Part shown: one piece after another, positions 9,000 through 17,697 of the stretch | How the letters are laid out: every line of letters starts with the position of its first letter | How positions within the stretch are numbered: position 1 is the first letter of the stretch | DNA from: Barnesiella viscericola DSM 18177 | Lineage (GTDB): Bacteria; Bacteroidota; Bacteroidia; Bacteroidales; Barnesiellaceae | Direction: 5' to 3' | DNA: 64,000 nucleotides | NCBI RefSeq assembly: GCF_000512915.1 | Contig: NZ_CP007034.1 | Coordinates: forward strand, 2,792,001 to 2,856,000 | Notes under the pieces: model-generated | Database searches by the model: none | The model's input: only the letters and a program-made list of their open reading frames with translations | What the model was told of the DNA's origin: nothing | Position numbers and translations under genes: made by a program

Positions 9000-9949
9000 T
9001 GATTATCAATAGTGTAACGCTCTAAAAGGTACAACCAGTAGGTTGGCAAGTGTCTGAGAATGTGTAAGTTAGTGATTTTTAGCGCCATTCTCGGCTTGTA
9101 CCTCCATTTTGGAAAGTAAAAGTAAGTGTAATATCTTGAATATCAAAATATGCGGTACAAAAACTTGTGAAAAACGGTGTTTTTTGATGAGAAAAGGTAC
9201 AAAATAAATTTAAGCAGACGGAAGTTTTGTGTTGTTTTGAGTACTTCTATGTTTGAATATAGGTATATTCTATTTTTACAAAAATACATTTAACATAGTA
9301 TATATAAAAACTATAGCTATGTACCATCTTCTACTGTTCCCTCCTTATCATTTTACAAGCCTTTTCAGTAACTCTATGCCATGAACAATTTAGACAAAAT
9401 ACTTTCTGGTAAAACTTTCCAGACTTTCCCCAGGGGCTTGACTGCAAATCTTACTAATAGCTGGACACTACTTGTTTTCATCCAGCACGCTCATGGCTGC
9501 AGTCTTGTGTTGCGAATACAAAAGTTTATTCATAACCACAAAAACGTTAAGTCGACTGATATACTACCTTCTACCAGAATGTATTATGTAATTTTATGAA
9601 CAAAATAAATGAAAGCTTGGAATTCGCTAGGATATAGTTTAGTTAATAATTTAACTTCGAGAGTCTTAAATGCTGTTTTTGACAAATAATCTGTAATTTT
9701 GTGATAAAATGAGTAAACGTAATGGTAAATATGAGTTGCATATTCTTATGAAAAACTACCTTGCAAGAATAGTTCTGCATCGAAACATGACTTTAGCTAC
9801 GAAAGCAAGTGTCGGAAATGTGTATAGTTGAGGTGATGTGTAACTCAACCGAGGTAGGCTTAAGTACCCCAAAAGAATAAAAGCAAAGGAAATAAATAAG
9901 ATGTATCATCTTAATGCAGTAGTCCAATTTAATTTTCAAATTAAAAAAT
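9000..9949. other. Long intergenic region upstream of the DUF3883 gene
   Basis: No convincing gene. It contains a diverged repeat (9044-9200, related to 31229-31392), a TAATTTTG -7-like box near 9695-9702 preceded by AAATAATCTG, and a hairpin with stem GTTGAG/CTCAAC near 9828-9850. The AAATAATCTGTAA string is nearly the same as the one before the reverse transcriptase leader at 42027-42039. If the box is a promoter, the 9950 gene would have a leader of about 240 nt. Confidence 0.4.
9044..9200. repeat. Diverged direct repeat, left copy (partner 31229-31392)
   Basis: Shared blocks include TTGGCAAG, TTGTACCTC, and a longer run TCTTGAATATCAAAAT followed by a variable base and CAAAAACTTGT. Identity is about 70 % over 150 bases by eye. 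Neither copy encodes a recognisable protein. Confidence 0.55.
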
Positions 9950-12900
9950 ATGGAATTGACAAAGGGATTCATATACAAAGAAGTGGATTGTTTGCTAAAA
10001 AAACAGAAGGAGACATATATTCATAGTAAGGAGATTGCTTTAGCATTTTCAAACAATGAACGTCAAATAGTCAATGGATATCAAGGACGGCAGTTGTTGG
10101 AGATGCTGCAAAACGCTGATGATAGTGGCGCAACAGAAATAACCATAACTTTTAAAGATAACACTCTGACAATTTCTGATAATGGACAAGGATTTTCATT
10201 AGAAGGCATCCAGTCTCTATTTATTCCAAATTGCAGTTCCAAAGCAAATTGTTCTGATAATATAGGAAACAAAGGAATTGGTTTTCGTTCGATTTTAAAT
10301 TGGAGTAATGATATAGTCATAAGAACAAAAGACTGTAAATTACATTTTTCAAAAACTATTGCAGAAGAATACGCAAAAGAACTTTACGGAATAGAGGATT
10401 ATGAAAATATTGTGAGAAAAAGAGGGCTTGGCGTCAAAGAAATACCATTCCCTTTGTTAGGAGTATGTGAGCTTCAAGAAATGAGTGAAACAAAGATAGG
10501 TACAGACATAGTCATGACCTGTTTTGAAAATAAACATAATGAAATTGCAGAACAATTAACCCTAATTGAAAAACATTTCTTATTGTTTACTAAAAAGTTA
10601 GAGAAAGTAGTAATAAATAATTGTGAATTCTCACGAGAACAAGGGAATATAAGTGTCTGTGATAACTGTTTTGTTACTCCAATTAAGATAAAAGGGAATG
10701 AACTATTTGAGGAATGGCGCGTATTTGAGAGAAATGGAGAATATGAAGAATCAATAGAGATCCATAGTAACGATAGAAAATACACCATAAAAATAGCATT
10801 GCCTAATGAAGAATATGACTATCGGAAAGTACTCTATAATTATTTTCCTATGGAGGAATATTTAGGATTCCCATGTTTGATTCATTGTACATCAGATACA
10901 GACAGCAATAGAAATTATCTTAATGACAATGCTCAAAATCATTTTTTACTGACCAAAACTGCAGATTTCCTTGTTGAGATCGCAGATATCCTTAAAAAGG
11001 AAAATTATCCATCCACATGGGCACCAGTAAATCTATTATTGTCTAATCTTGATAATAACAAATTTTCATCATTAGGTTCAAGGATGAAGATGGTTATTCT
11101 TGATAAAATAGAAGAAACATTAGATACACTCGAATTATTTCCGACTAATGGTGGTGATTATAAAAAGATAAGAGATTGTTATTTTTATGGTGATGACATA
11201 AATAAATTCTTTAAACTTTATTCTCAAGAGTTGCCAGATTTTTTGCTTTGTGAAAATGTTCCCCAAGCATTATGCATAAAAAACAAACAATATGAATACG
11301 ATGATTTTATAAGCAAAATAGACTCTATCTCATCTTCAATTGACAAGATTGATGAGAGGGTTAATCTAATATCCATTTTATCTCGAATTTATAGAGATTA
11401 TAATCAAGACAATAAAAAGTTCTCTTTATTGGTTAATGAAAATAACGAGCTGATAAATAATGATATAGTGGGATATATTGGAAAAGAAAAAGAAACAAAA
11501 TATGATGTACCGACATATTTAAAAGTAGATTTTGTAGATTCCGAATTATTTTCGCTACTTAAAGATAAAATAGACTATAAACTTGATAGTGATAAGGATA
11601 CAGTACCTCGCGCAATCGCAAGAAGTTTGAGGGGCATTGTTAATATAAGAAGTTACGACCTCGATAACATATTAGACCAAATAGAATCTTACTCAAAAAG
11701 CTTATCAGATACAGAAAAAATCAAGCAGTCTGTTGTTGACTTATTTCATATATATCAGGCAACAGGCTTTAAAAAGGAATTGAAAATAAATTTAGTAAAT
11801 AGGAACAATGAAATTACTCCTTCTGATGAATTGTTCTTTGGCGATGATTTCAATTTCTCGGATAAGTTAGAAATGATTTATGAAGGGATTTACACAGATA
11901 GCCAATACCTCGTATGTCCAGAGTTTTGGGGATTACAGGAAGAGGATTATTCTTGCTTACAGAATTTCTTCATAAAACTGGGAGTTTCCAAGTATTACAG
12001 AATAAATTTTGAAAAAAAGTCCTCAAACAAAGAATTCTTAAATCATTTGAAGGAATACTATAACAAAGACATAGATATAGAGCATTGGGCATTGCGAGTC
12101 GAGGATTACCAATCATTTTCAAACTTTGATGCAATTATTAAAATGACATTTGAGCAGACCATCATATTATTTAGTCATTTTGATGACATTCGTAATCAAA
12201 TAGCTCCCAATACCTTATCTCATGTTTACAAAGATATTTCGAGAAATAGGGATGATAAATGGTTGCCATTGACTGGAATTAGATATCAACTTCAGAAACT
12301 ATGGACAACAGAAAAAGATTTCTGTGTTTTTAACTGTGTAGATGGAATAGCCATAGTAGGTAAAAAGGTAGACTCAAAACTCACTTTTATCAGTGAAGAG
12401 AAAAGATCGTTCGTAATGGATGTTTTGAAATCCATTGCATATGATTTCTCAAAACATTCATTAAAAGAGAATGTCAATGTTCTTAATAAACTGAAAGATT
12501 GGGACTCATTGGGATTGCAGACTCAAAAAATTTATCGTTCTGTTTATAAGGATACTTCTGATAAATATAATATGACTGGTCAGAGCCTATATTTATATGC
12601 TAAAAATATAAACAAATTAAAGTGCGATTATTGCAGAGCCAGTGATATATATTATTCAGACAATTTAGTTTTACCTAAAACTTTAATGTTAAAAAGGAAT
12701 ATCATGCAATTTGTGTATCCTTCGCGACGTGGTATTGACAAAGTGACTGAATTCTTTGGCGTTAGAAAAATGTCTGAATTAAAACTTAAAATTGACAAAA
12801 ATAAAATATCTATAAATCAGTTAAATGAAGATTTTGAATTATTTATTAACGACATAAAGCCATTTATACTTTATCATCGTTTAGATTCTATAGATAAATA

Positions 12901-14425
12901 TGATAAGAAAACACTGGCAGCTACAATAAAGAAACTTAAAATTAGGTTGGTCAATGTTTGTTGCTGTTTTATCGGAGATGAAATCGAACCATATCAATTA
13001 AGCGCATTTGAATATGTAAATTGTGATAATTGCTTTTATATGTTAATACCTGATGATATAGATGCTGTAGAGTCTCTGTGCAAGAAAGCGCAATTTTGCT
13101 CAGCTATTGCCGAAATTATAGGTATGACATTTAATTTGGCAAAAGATGAAGATTATGTGAATATGGTTCATGATTTCAACTTTTATAAAGATAGTCTTAG
13201 TCACAGTGATTTCTATGAAGATAGAATAAATGAATGCTATGCATTACTTGGTATACAGATTAGTGAACGTGATTTTTGGAATAGAATTTTTCTATATAGA
13301 GGAGAACCAGAGTTATCCTCACAAACAAGCACTAAAGATTTAGAAAATGCTATTAACAGACTTGGAATAAATATTAAAGATCTACTAGAAATTGACTATA
13401 AAGATTGGAGTACAGATGACTCAATAGTATTATTAAAGAGATTATGTGAAAACTTTTCGGATAATAAGATACTTGAACATGTTAATCTCTGTAAATTCCA
13501 TGAAAGAGAATTTGGTAAATACAAGAATCGATTAATGCAAAGGTTTGAATACTCCCTCTGGGAAAAATTACGTTATGAAAGTAAAGAACAGCAAGCAAAT
13601 TATATCAGTATAATTTACGATTTCAAAAACTTAAAGGGACTAAATATTCAGGAATATGAACACTCTTTTGTTGAGGATTATGAAATGATAATCAAAAATT
13701 GGGCATTCATCCAATTTAATGTCAAAATAGGTGAGGTCGAAGAAGCAGTCAAATGTCTTTATGAAGATATTGAACCTGAAATCAAAGTCCTTGATGAACA
13801 TATGAAAAGTCTTGCCTTCTTTGATAATAATAGGGATATATTACTGGAAAATATAGACAAATATGAGAATAGTAAAAGCAAGGAAATTATAAATGGCAAT
13901 CAGGATAAAGATATTCAAATACTTGCCATAAAGCCTACGATATTAGATTATTCTAAAATTTCCCCACAAGGAGATAGGAAAAAGAAAAAGTATAGAGAAA
14001 GTAAAACAATTGAGAAACCTGGTAGAAACTTCAATACCCAAAATGAGGAACAAAAAGCAAAAGATGGAAAGGATGCAGAAGCTCTTGTAAACACTTATTT
14101 ATTACAGAATCCAGAGCAATACAAAAATGTAAAATGGATGTCTTCTGCTGGCAGATTACAAGCTGTACAAGGGGATTCTGCTGGATATGATTTTAGTTAC
14201 ATTGACAAGAATGATGTTGAGAATTATTTGGAGGTGAAGTGTTCATCTTCAAATAGATTTTTCCTCTCTGCAAATGAATGGAAAGTTGCTCAAGAGAATG
14301 TAGATAATTATCATATAGCCCTTGTTAATGGATCAAATATAACCATCATAAAATGTTTTTTTAAGGAAAAAAATAGATACTCGGAAAAGGTTGATACTTA
14401 TGAAATTTCATTCAAAATTAAATAG
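9950..14425 (+). CDS. Sacsin-like GHKL ATPase with C-terminal DUF3883 domain
   Basis: The 1491-residue protein opens with an HSP90/histidine-kinase-type ATP-binding fold: helix motif EMLQNADD (51-58), SDNGQGF (76-82) and NKGIGFRS (107-114) are the N, G1 and G2 boxes. The long middle is unrecognised. Residues about 1368-1485 (GKDAEALVNTYL, WMSSAGR, GYDFSY, YLEVKCSS) match DUF3883, a restriction-endonuclease-like fold in which D, E and K of GYDFSY/LEVK are the likely catalytic set. An ATP-driven sensor or clamp coupled to a nuclease is a common defence design. It is transcribed away from the kinase gene. Confidence 0.85.
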   Translation: MELTKGFIYKEVDCLLKKQKETYIHSKEIALAFSNNERQIVNGYQGRQLLEMLQNADDSGATEITITFKDNTLTISDNGQGFSLEGIQSLFIPNCSSKANCSDNIGNKGIGFRSILNWSNDIVIRTKDCKLHFSKTIAEEYAKELYGIEDYENIVRKRGLGVKEIPFPLLGVCELQEMSETKIGTDIVMTCFENKHNEIAEQLTLIEKHFLLFTKKLEKVVINNCEFSREQGNISVCDNCFVTPIKIKGNELFEEWRVFERNGEYEESIEIHSNDRKYTIKIALPNEEYDYRKVLYNYFPMEEYLGFPCLIHCTSDTDSNRNYLNDNAQNHFLLTKTADFLVEIADILKKENYPSTWAPVNLLLSNLDNNKFSSLGSRMKMVILDKIEETLDTLELFPTNGGDYKKIRDCYFYGDDINKFFKLYSQELPDFLLCENVPQALCIKNKQYEYDDFISKIDSISSSIDKIDERVNLISILSRIYRDYNQDNKKFSLLVNENNELINNDIVGYIGKEKETKYDVPTYLKVDFVDSELFSLLKDKIDYKLDSDKDTVPRAIARSLRGIVNIRSYDLDNILDQIESYSKSLSDTEKIKQSVVDLFHIYQATGFKKELKINLVNRNNEITPSDELFFGDDFNFSDKLEMIYEGIYTDSQYLVCPEFWGLQEEDYSCLQNFFIKLGVSKYYRINFEKKSSNKEFLNHLKEYYNKDIDIEHWALRVEDYQSFSNFDAIIKMTFEQTIILFSHFDDIRNQIAPNTLSHVYKDISRNRDDKWLPLTGIRYQLQKLWTTEKDFCVFNCVDGIAIVGKKVDSKLTFISEEKRSFVMDVLKSIAYDFSKHSLKENVNVLNKLKDWDSLGLQTQKIYRSVYKDTSDKYNMTGQSLYLYAKNINKLKCDYCRASDIYYSDNLVLPKTLMLKRNIMQFVYPSRRGIDKVTEFFGVRKMSELKLKIDKNKISINQLNEDFELFINDIKPFILYHRLDSIDKYDKKTLAATIKKLKIRLVNVCCCFIGDEIEPYQLSAFEYVNCDNCFYMLIPDDIDAVESLCKKAQFCSAIAEIIGMTFNLAKDEDYVNMVHDFNFYKDSLSHSDFYEDRINECYALLGIQISERDFWNRIFLYRGEPELSSQTSTKDLENAINRLGINIKDLLEIDYKDWSTDDSIVLLKRLCENFSDNKILEHVNLCKFHEREFGKYKNRLMQRFEYSLWEKLRYESKEQQANYISIIYDFKNLKGLNIQEYEHSFVEDYEMIIKNWAFIQFNVKIGEVEEAVKCLYEDIEPEIKVLDEHMKSLAFFDNNRDILLENIDKYENSKSKEIINGNQDKDIQILAIKPTILDYSKISPQGDRKKKKYRESKTIEKPGRNFNTQNEEQKAKDGKDAEALVNTYLLQNPEQYKNVKWMSSAGRLQAVQGDSAGYDFSYIDKNDVENYLEVKCSSSNRFFLSANEWKVAQENVDNYHIALVNGSNITIIKCFFKEKNRYSEKVDTYEISFKIK

Positions 14426-14465
14426 CGAGATTCTATAATAATCCGTATCAAAAAGTTTTTGGATA

Positions 14466-14545
14466 CTGCTAAAAATTTTGTGTAAATGAAAACAGGAATC
14501 AACTGTAAGCTTCCTCTTATATCTGAATTCTGTTTTCAAAAATAT
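14466..14545 (+). repeat. 80-bp inverted repeat, right copy (partner 5961-6040)
   Basis: See the left copy. This copy starts 40 bases after the DUF3883 stop codon. Between the two copies lie the kinase and DUF3883 genes, the IS982 remnant and nothing else, so the pair brackets an 8.4-kb segment. Confidence 0.75.
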
Positions 14546-14631
14546 AAAAAATAGTGGCAAAAAGGTTGTATCCATATAAGACCATATTTCCAACATTTAA
14601 TTATTTGTTTCCTCCAAATATAACTCATTTT

Positions 14632-14760
14632 GCAAAATATTCTGTTTTTAACCAATAGGCATAAATCGGATTCTGAAATGAGATTTCACCAGCCTTATTA
14701 TCCAATATGTCATTCTTGATAAGAGCAGCCTTTGAGTCATTGACAATATTGTCATTACAT
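14632..14760 (-). pseudogene. C-terminal fragment of an AAA ATPase-like protein
   Basis: The minus strand reads ALIKNDILDNKAGEISFQN, then PIYAYWLKTEYFAK and a stop, the usual end of archaeal-type AAA ATPases found in Bacteroides. There is no upstream domain, so it is a remnant. A second remnant of the same family lies at 31432-31545 in the same orientation. Confidence 0.65.
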
Positions 14761-14813
14761 TCGAGACTAAAATGTCGGGGTAAAAGCATCTATGATCAAT
14801 TATATTCCCGGCT

Positions 14814-15527
14814 TCAAATTTTGTCACAGCAAGGCGATCCTTGGTCTGCTTTTAGGTAGGCATGTTCGGCAACGACTATACCGCAATTTATGCTCACATT
14901 TTTCCCCAGCCCTATGTAGTCGGGGAGTGATATGTTTGAGACAAATTTGATATCGAAGGCTTCCATATTCACCTCTTTGTTCCTGATGGGGTAAGATCTG
15001 GTAACTTCGGTAATTCTGCAGACCAGCTCTTCTTCCAGAAAAATACCTACCCCTTTGGTAAAAGCGAGAATATTGCCTATGAGTATTTTCTCGAGAAACT
15101 CTATTCGTTCAACCAGACTTTCGATTTGATTATATATCGCGTAGTTTCTGCTGTTGAGTGGGAGCCATCGTTTTATTTTATAGCAGGACATGTGTTCCCA
15201 TAGCTTTATTGTAAACAGTGCCGGTTTCAGGCTCTCTATCTCCATCTGCTTACGTTGGTTGCCGATTGTCATTTCGCCTGTATAGTTGGCAAAAAAGTCT
15301 CCCATGGCAGCTATCCCTTCGTTTATGCAGACTATGGCGGCACACTGGTCTATTCGTTTATATTGAATCAAGGGATAAGAGTATCTGTAATTCGTTGGGG
15401 TGTGGTTGTGAAAAAGAATATTGTCGTTTTGTAAGGCATGTATTATAGCCCCTCTGAACCATTTTATCTCTTTGTCGCTTATGGGAGTTTTAAATTGAAT
15501 GGTCAGTATTTCTATTTGGTTTTCCAT
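14814..15527 (-). CDS. cas6: Cas6-like CRISPR RNA endonuclease (first of two)
   Basis: This 237-residue RAMP-type protein has the Cas6 signature near its end: LPDYIGLGKNVS followed by INCGIVV matches the glycine-rich loop, and the N-terminal strand TIQFKTPIS fits the first ferredoxin-like fold. Cas6 cuts the repeat of the CRISPR transcript to leave an 8-nt handle. Histidines in the HALQNDNILFHNHTP segment could supply the catalytic base. It is transcribed away from array 1, whose leader starts about 130 bases beyond its start codon. A second, unrelated-looking Cas6 is at 25557-26519, next to array 2, so each may serve its own repeat. Confidence 0.72.
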   Translation of the reverse strand: MENQIEILTIQFKTPISDKEIKWFRGAIIHALQNDNILFHNHTPTNYRYSYPLIQYKRIDQCAAIVCINEGIAAMGDFFANYTGEMTIGNQRKQMEIESLKPALFTIKLWEHMSCYKIKRWLPLNSRNYAIYNQIESLVERIEFLEKILIGNILAFTKGVGIFLEEELVCRITEVTRSYPIRNKEVNMEAFDIKFVSNISLPDYIGLGKNVSINCGIVVAEHAYLKADQGSPCCDKI

Positions 15528-15659
15528 CGTTACCTGTCGGGTTATTTAGTTGTTATCACACAAAGATATGGTTATTATGTATACGATAGTAAATTTTTTA
15601 TAAAAATCAGATATAGTTATCGATATAGATTTGAGGCCTGTTTCTGATGTGTGGGGATA

Positions 15660-16183
15660 AAATTCATTTGCGAAAATTTGATTTTCTTGATGTGCCTGAT
15701 TATTAGATATTTGCAAAATAGACCTGTCGAGTGTTGGGACGTAAATTTTCGCAAATGTATGATTTTGAGAAAAATGGAGAATCACTTGCGAAAAAAAGAG
15801 GACCTCTGTAGATAACCTGTATTGATTATCAGCGTGTTGCGTGTTGTTAAAAAGCCGTTTTTTCGCAAATACCCTATTTTATTAAATATGACTTTTCATT
15901 TGCGAAAATTTGTTTGTATTTAATTTGTTGATATGCAGATATTTAATTAAAATTTACAGTCGGTTTCCTTTGAAATGAGATTATCGAAAAGGGACTTTTG
16001 CGAAAATTTTGGAGTGTAAGGCATAACTTATTGATTTCTTTTACTATCTTTGAATAAGATAGGATGCGGTTCGGAATAAAAAATATCATAAACAGAGTTT
16101 CGATATTTTATTCTTCGCTCCCTTTCACTATCTTTGCGTTCATAGTAAATCATATAGTTCTTTAACTTATTGATTTTCGTGTT
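15660..16183 (+). promoter_or_regulatory. Leader of CRISPR array 1 with repeated TTTGCGAAAA boxes
   Basis: AT-rich, no gene. ATTTGCGAAAAT or its complement occurs at 15666-15677, 15745-15756 and 15898-15909, with close variants at 15785-15796, 15859-15870 and 15996-16007. The same box is repeated in the leader of array 2. Two TAnnTTTG boxes (TATCTTTG at 16045-16052 and 16129-16136) are suitable -7 elements; the second would start transcription about 40 bases before the first repeat. A related AATTGCGAAAGA lies near 16547, before the cas operon. Confidence 0.6.
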
Positions 16184-16424
16184 GTACATTACTATTCCAT
16201 TATAACAAGGATTAAGACCCAGAATATTTTCCATTAGTAAAAACATCGACTGTACATTACTATTCCATTATAACAAGGATTAAGACGTAGTGATTAATTG
16301 TTTCTTAGCTTTCATATCTCAGTACATTACTATTCCATTATAACAAGGATTAAGACCCATAATAATGGCAACAAAACCAAACTTTTTCATGTACATTACT
16401 ATTCCATTATAACAAGGATAAGGG
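16184..16424 (+). CRISPR. CRISPR array 1: four repeats, three spacers
   Basis: Identical 35-bp repeats at 16184-16218, 16252-16286 and 16322-16356, and a final copy at 16391-16424 that decays after 29 bases. Spacers are 33, 35 and 34 bp (16219-16251, 16287-16321, 16357-16390). The repeat starts GTACATTACTATTCC and ends AAGGATTAAGAC, so the 8-nt crRNA handle would be ATTAAGAC, close to the ATTGAAAC handle of type III systems. The decayed last repeat and the leader motifs place transcription left to right. Just beyond it is a hairpin (16425-16449). Confidence 0.96.
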
Positions 16425-16449
16425 GCTATGAAGCAAATGCTTTCATAGC
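16425..16449. terminator. Hairpin directly after CRISPR array 1
   Basis: GCTATGAA at 16425-16432 pairs with TTCATAGC at 16442-16449, with a further GC/GC pair and a 4-base loop AAAT. There is no T-run, so termination is uncertain; it may simply cap the array transcript. Confidence 0.4.
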
Positions 16450-16575
16450 GATTCGGGAGGAGATAGGTCGTGCCATAGGAATGGAGGCGATGGACTTTTA
16501 AGAAAAAAATGTGCTTTTTTGCAGGTGTGTAATAAATATTTTATAAATTGCGAAAGATTTATAAAAAACAGAACC

Positions 16576-16677
16576 ATGAAAACTACACCACCTGATGCTA
16601 TGAAGGTAATTGTTGCAGGAGGACATTCTTTTACAGATAAACGAATGGTTTGCAGGTCGATAGGAACTGCATATTGA
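16576..16677 (+). pseudogene. Short fragment resembling a SLOG/DUF2493 protein start
   Basis: A 33-codon frame reads MKVIVAGGHSFTDKRMV from its ninth codon, which resembles the nucleotide-binding start of DUF2493 (SLOG superfamily) proteins: a beta strand, a glycine-rich turn and F-T/N-D. It stops after TAY, so only the first strand and helix remain. SLOG domains sense nucleotide signals and occur with type III CRISPR, but this piece is too short to fold as such. It may be a decayed gene or a real small ORF at the head of the cas operon. Confidence 0.45.
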
Positions 16678-16734
16678 AATACCGGGAGAGCAATAGGGGG
16701 ACGGAGTGGCGGAATAAACCAGTTAAAGACTTTT

Positions 16735-17679
16735 ATGTTGAAATCTTCAGAAATTGACAAGGAGAAAATCATTTTCCTTTTGGGGGGACACGATCTTGAA
16801 ATGTGTACCATAAAAGAGTTGCTTTGTGAACAAGGCGTTCGATATTTCGATGCGGGCTTGCGTTGGGACAATGCCCGGTTGAGTGCGTATGCCCCGGTGC
16901 TGGAACAGTATGGCAACTCTCCCGATTGGACTATCTGTGGGGTGGAGTTGGAGGCCGATGTACCGAAACCTCGCAAATACAAGGTCATAGATCACCACAA
17001 TGAAAATAGCGATAAGCCTTCGGCACTGGAACAGGTGGCCGAGATATTGAGGGTGCCATTGGACCGATACCAGCAGCTGGTTGCTGCAAATGACAAAGGT
17101 TATATAAAGGCGATGACAGATGCGGGCCTTCAGGTGACAGATGCCGAGATAAAGGACATTCGCCGGCGGGATCGCGAGGCGCAGGGCGTGACCGACAGAG
17201 ATGAACGGCTGGCCCAAATGGCCATTTATGACCATAAGGAAGATTGTGGCGAGCTGGTGATTGTCAAGGCCCTCTCGCCCAAGTTCTCGCCGATATGCGA
17301 CCGGTTGTATCCATACGACAACCTGTTGATATATATGGACGACCGTTGGTGCTTTTACGGGAAGAAAACGGACCAGGTACGCCAGCTTTTTACGCAAAAA
17401 GAAAGCGTATATCTTTACAGCGGAAAGGAATATGTAGGCCTTAAAGACGGGGCTGTTTCGAAAGAAAAGGTGCAGTCGATGGTGAATCGAATCCGTCGGG
17501 TGTTTTTTCGTAGCTATCACATCTTCTATTTCCCATTTCGATGGTCGCTGAACGGCGATAAAGAGAGGGTCTTTTCGAAGCAGGTAGACTTGAGCCGTAT
17601 CCCTATATCGGATTACTCGCAGTGGCGCAGGGTGCAGCTGGACCCTGCGGAGGTCTGTAGGCCAAGAGATGCCAAGTAG
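16735..17679 (+). CDS. nrn: NrN-like DHH-family phosphodiesterase of the type III CRISPR system
   Basis: This 314-residue protein contains YKVIDHHNENSDKPSALEQV, a clear DHH motif, preceded by an aspartate-bearing strand WTICGVELEAD and an N-terminal strand FLLGGHDLEM that takes the place of the usual first metal motif. In the B. fragilis type III-B system, NrN is a DHH-type phosphodiesterase that destroys the SAM-AMP messenger. Gene order (nrn, corA, cmr genes) is the same here. The gene ends at a TAG codon, and the frame then continues open straight into corA, so the two may derive from one fused gene. Confidence 0.8.
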   Translation: MLKSSEIDKEKIIFLLGGHDLEMCTIKELLCEQGVRYFDAGLRWDNARLSAYAPVLEQYGNSPDWTICGVELEADVPKPRKYKVIDHHNENSDKPSALEQVAEILRVPLDRYQQLVAANDKGYIKAMTDAGLQVTDAEIKDIRRRDREAQGVTDRDERLAQMAIYDHKEDCGELVIVKALSPKFSPICDRLYPYDNLLIYMDDRWCFYGKKTDQVRQLFTQKESVYLYSGKEYVGLKDGAVSKEKVQSMVNRIRRVFFRSYHIFYFPFRWSLNGDKERVFSKQVDLSRIPISDYSQWRRVQLDPAEVCRPRDAK

Positions 17680-17697
17680 CAGCAAGAGGCTTGTGAA

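Noticed and set aside
9381-9599. 72-codon plus-strand frame before the DUF3883 gene
   Set aside because: No recognisable motif, no promoter, composition not protein-like.
16028-16246. 72-codon minus-strand frame across the leader and first repeat of array 1
   Set aside because: It contains translated CRISPR repeat, so it is chance.
16298-16501. 67-codon plus-strand frame over array 1, ending in REEIGRAIGMEAMDF
   Set aside because: Most of it is CRISPR repeat and spacer. The last 25 codons look somewhat protein-like and may be a gene remnant, but there is too little to call.
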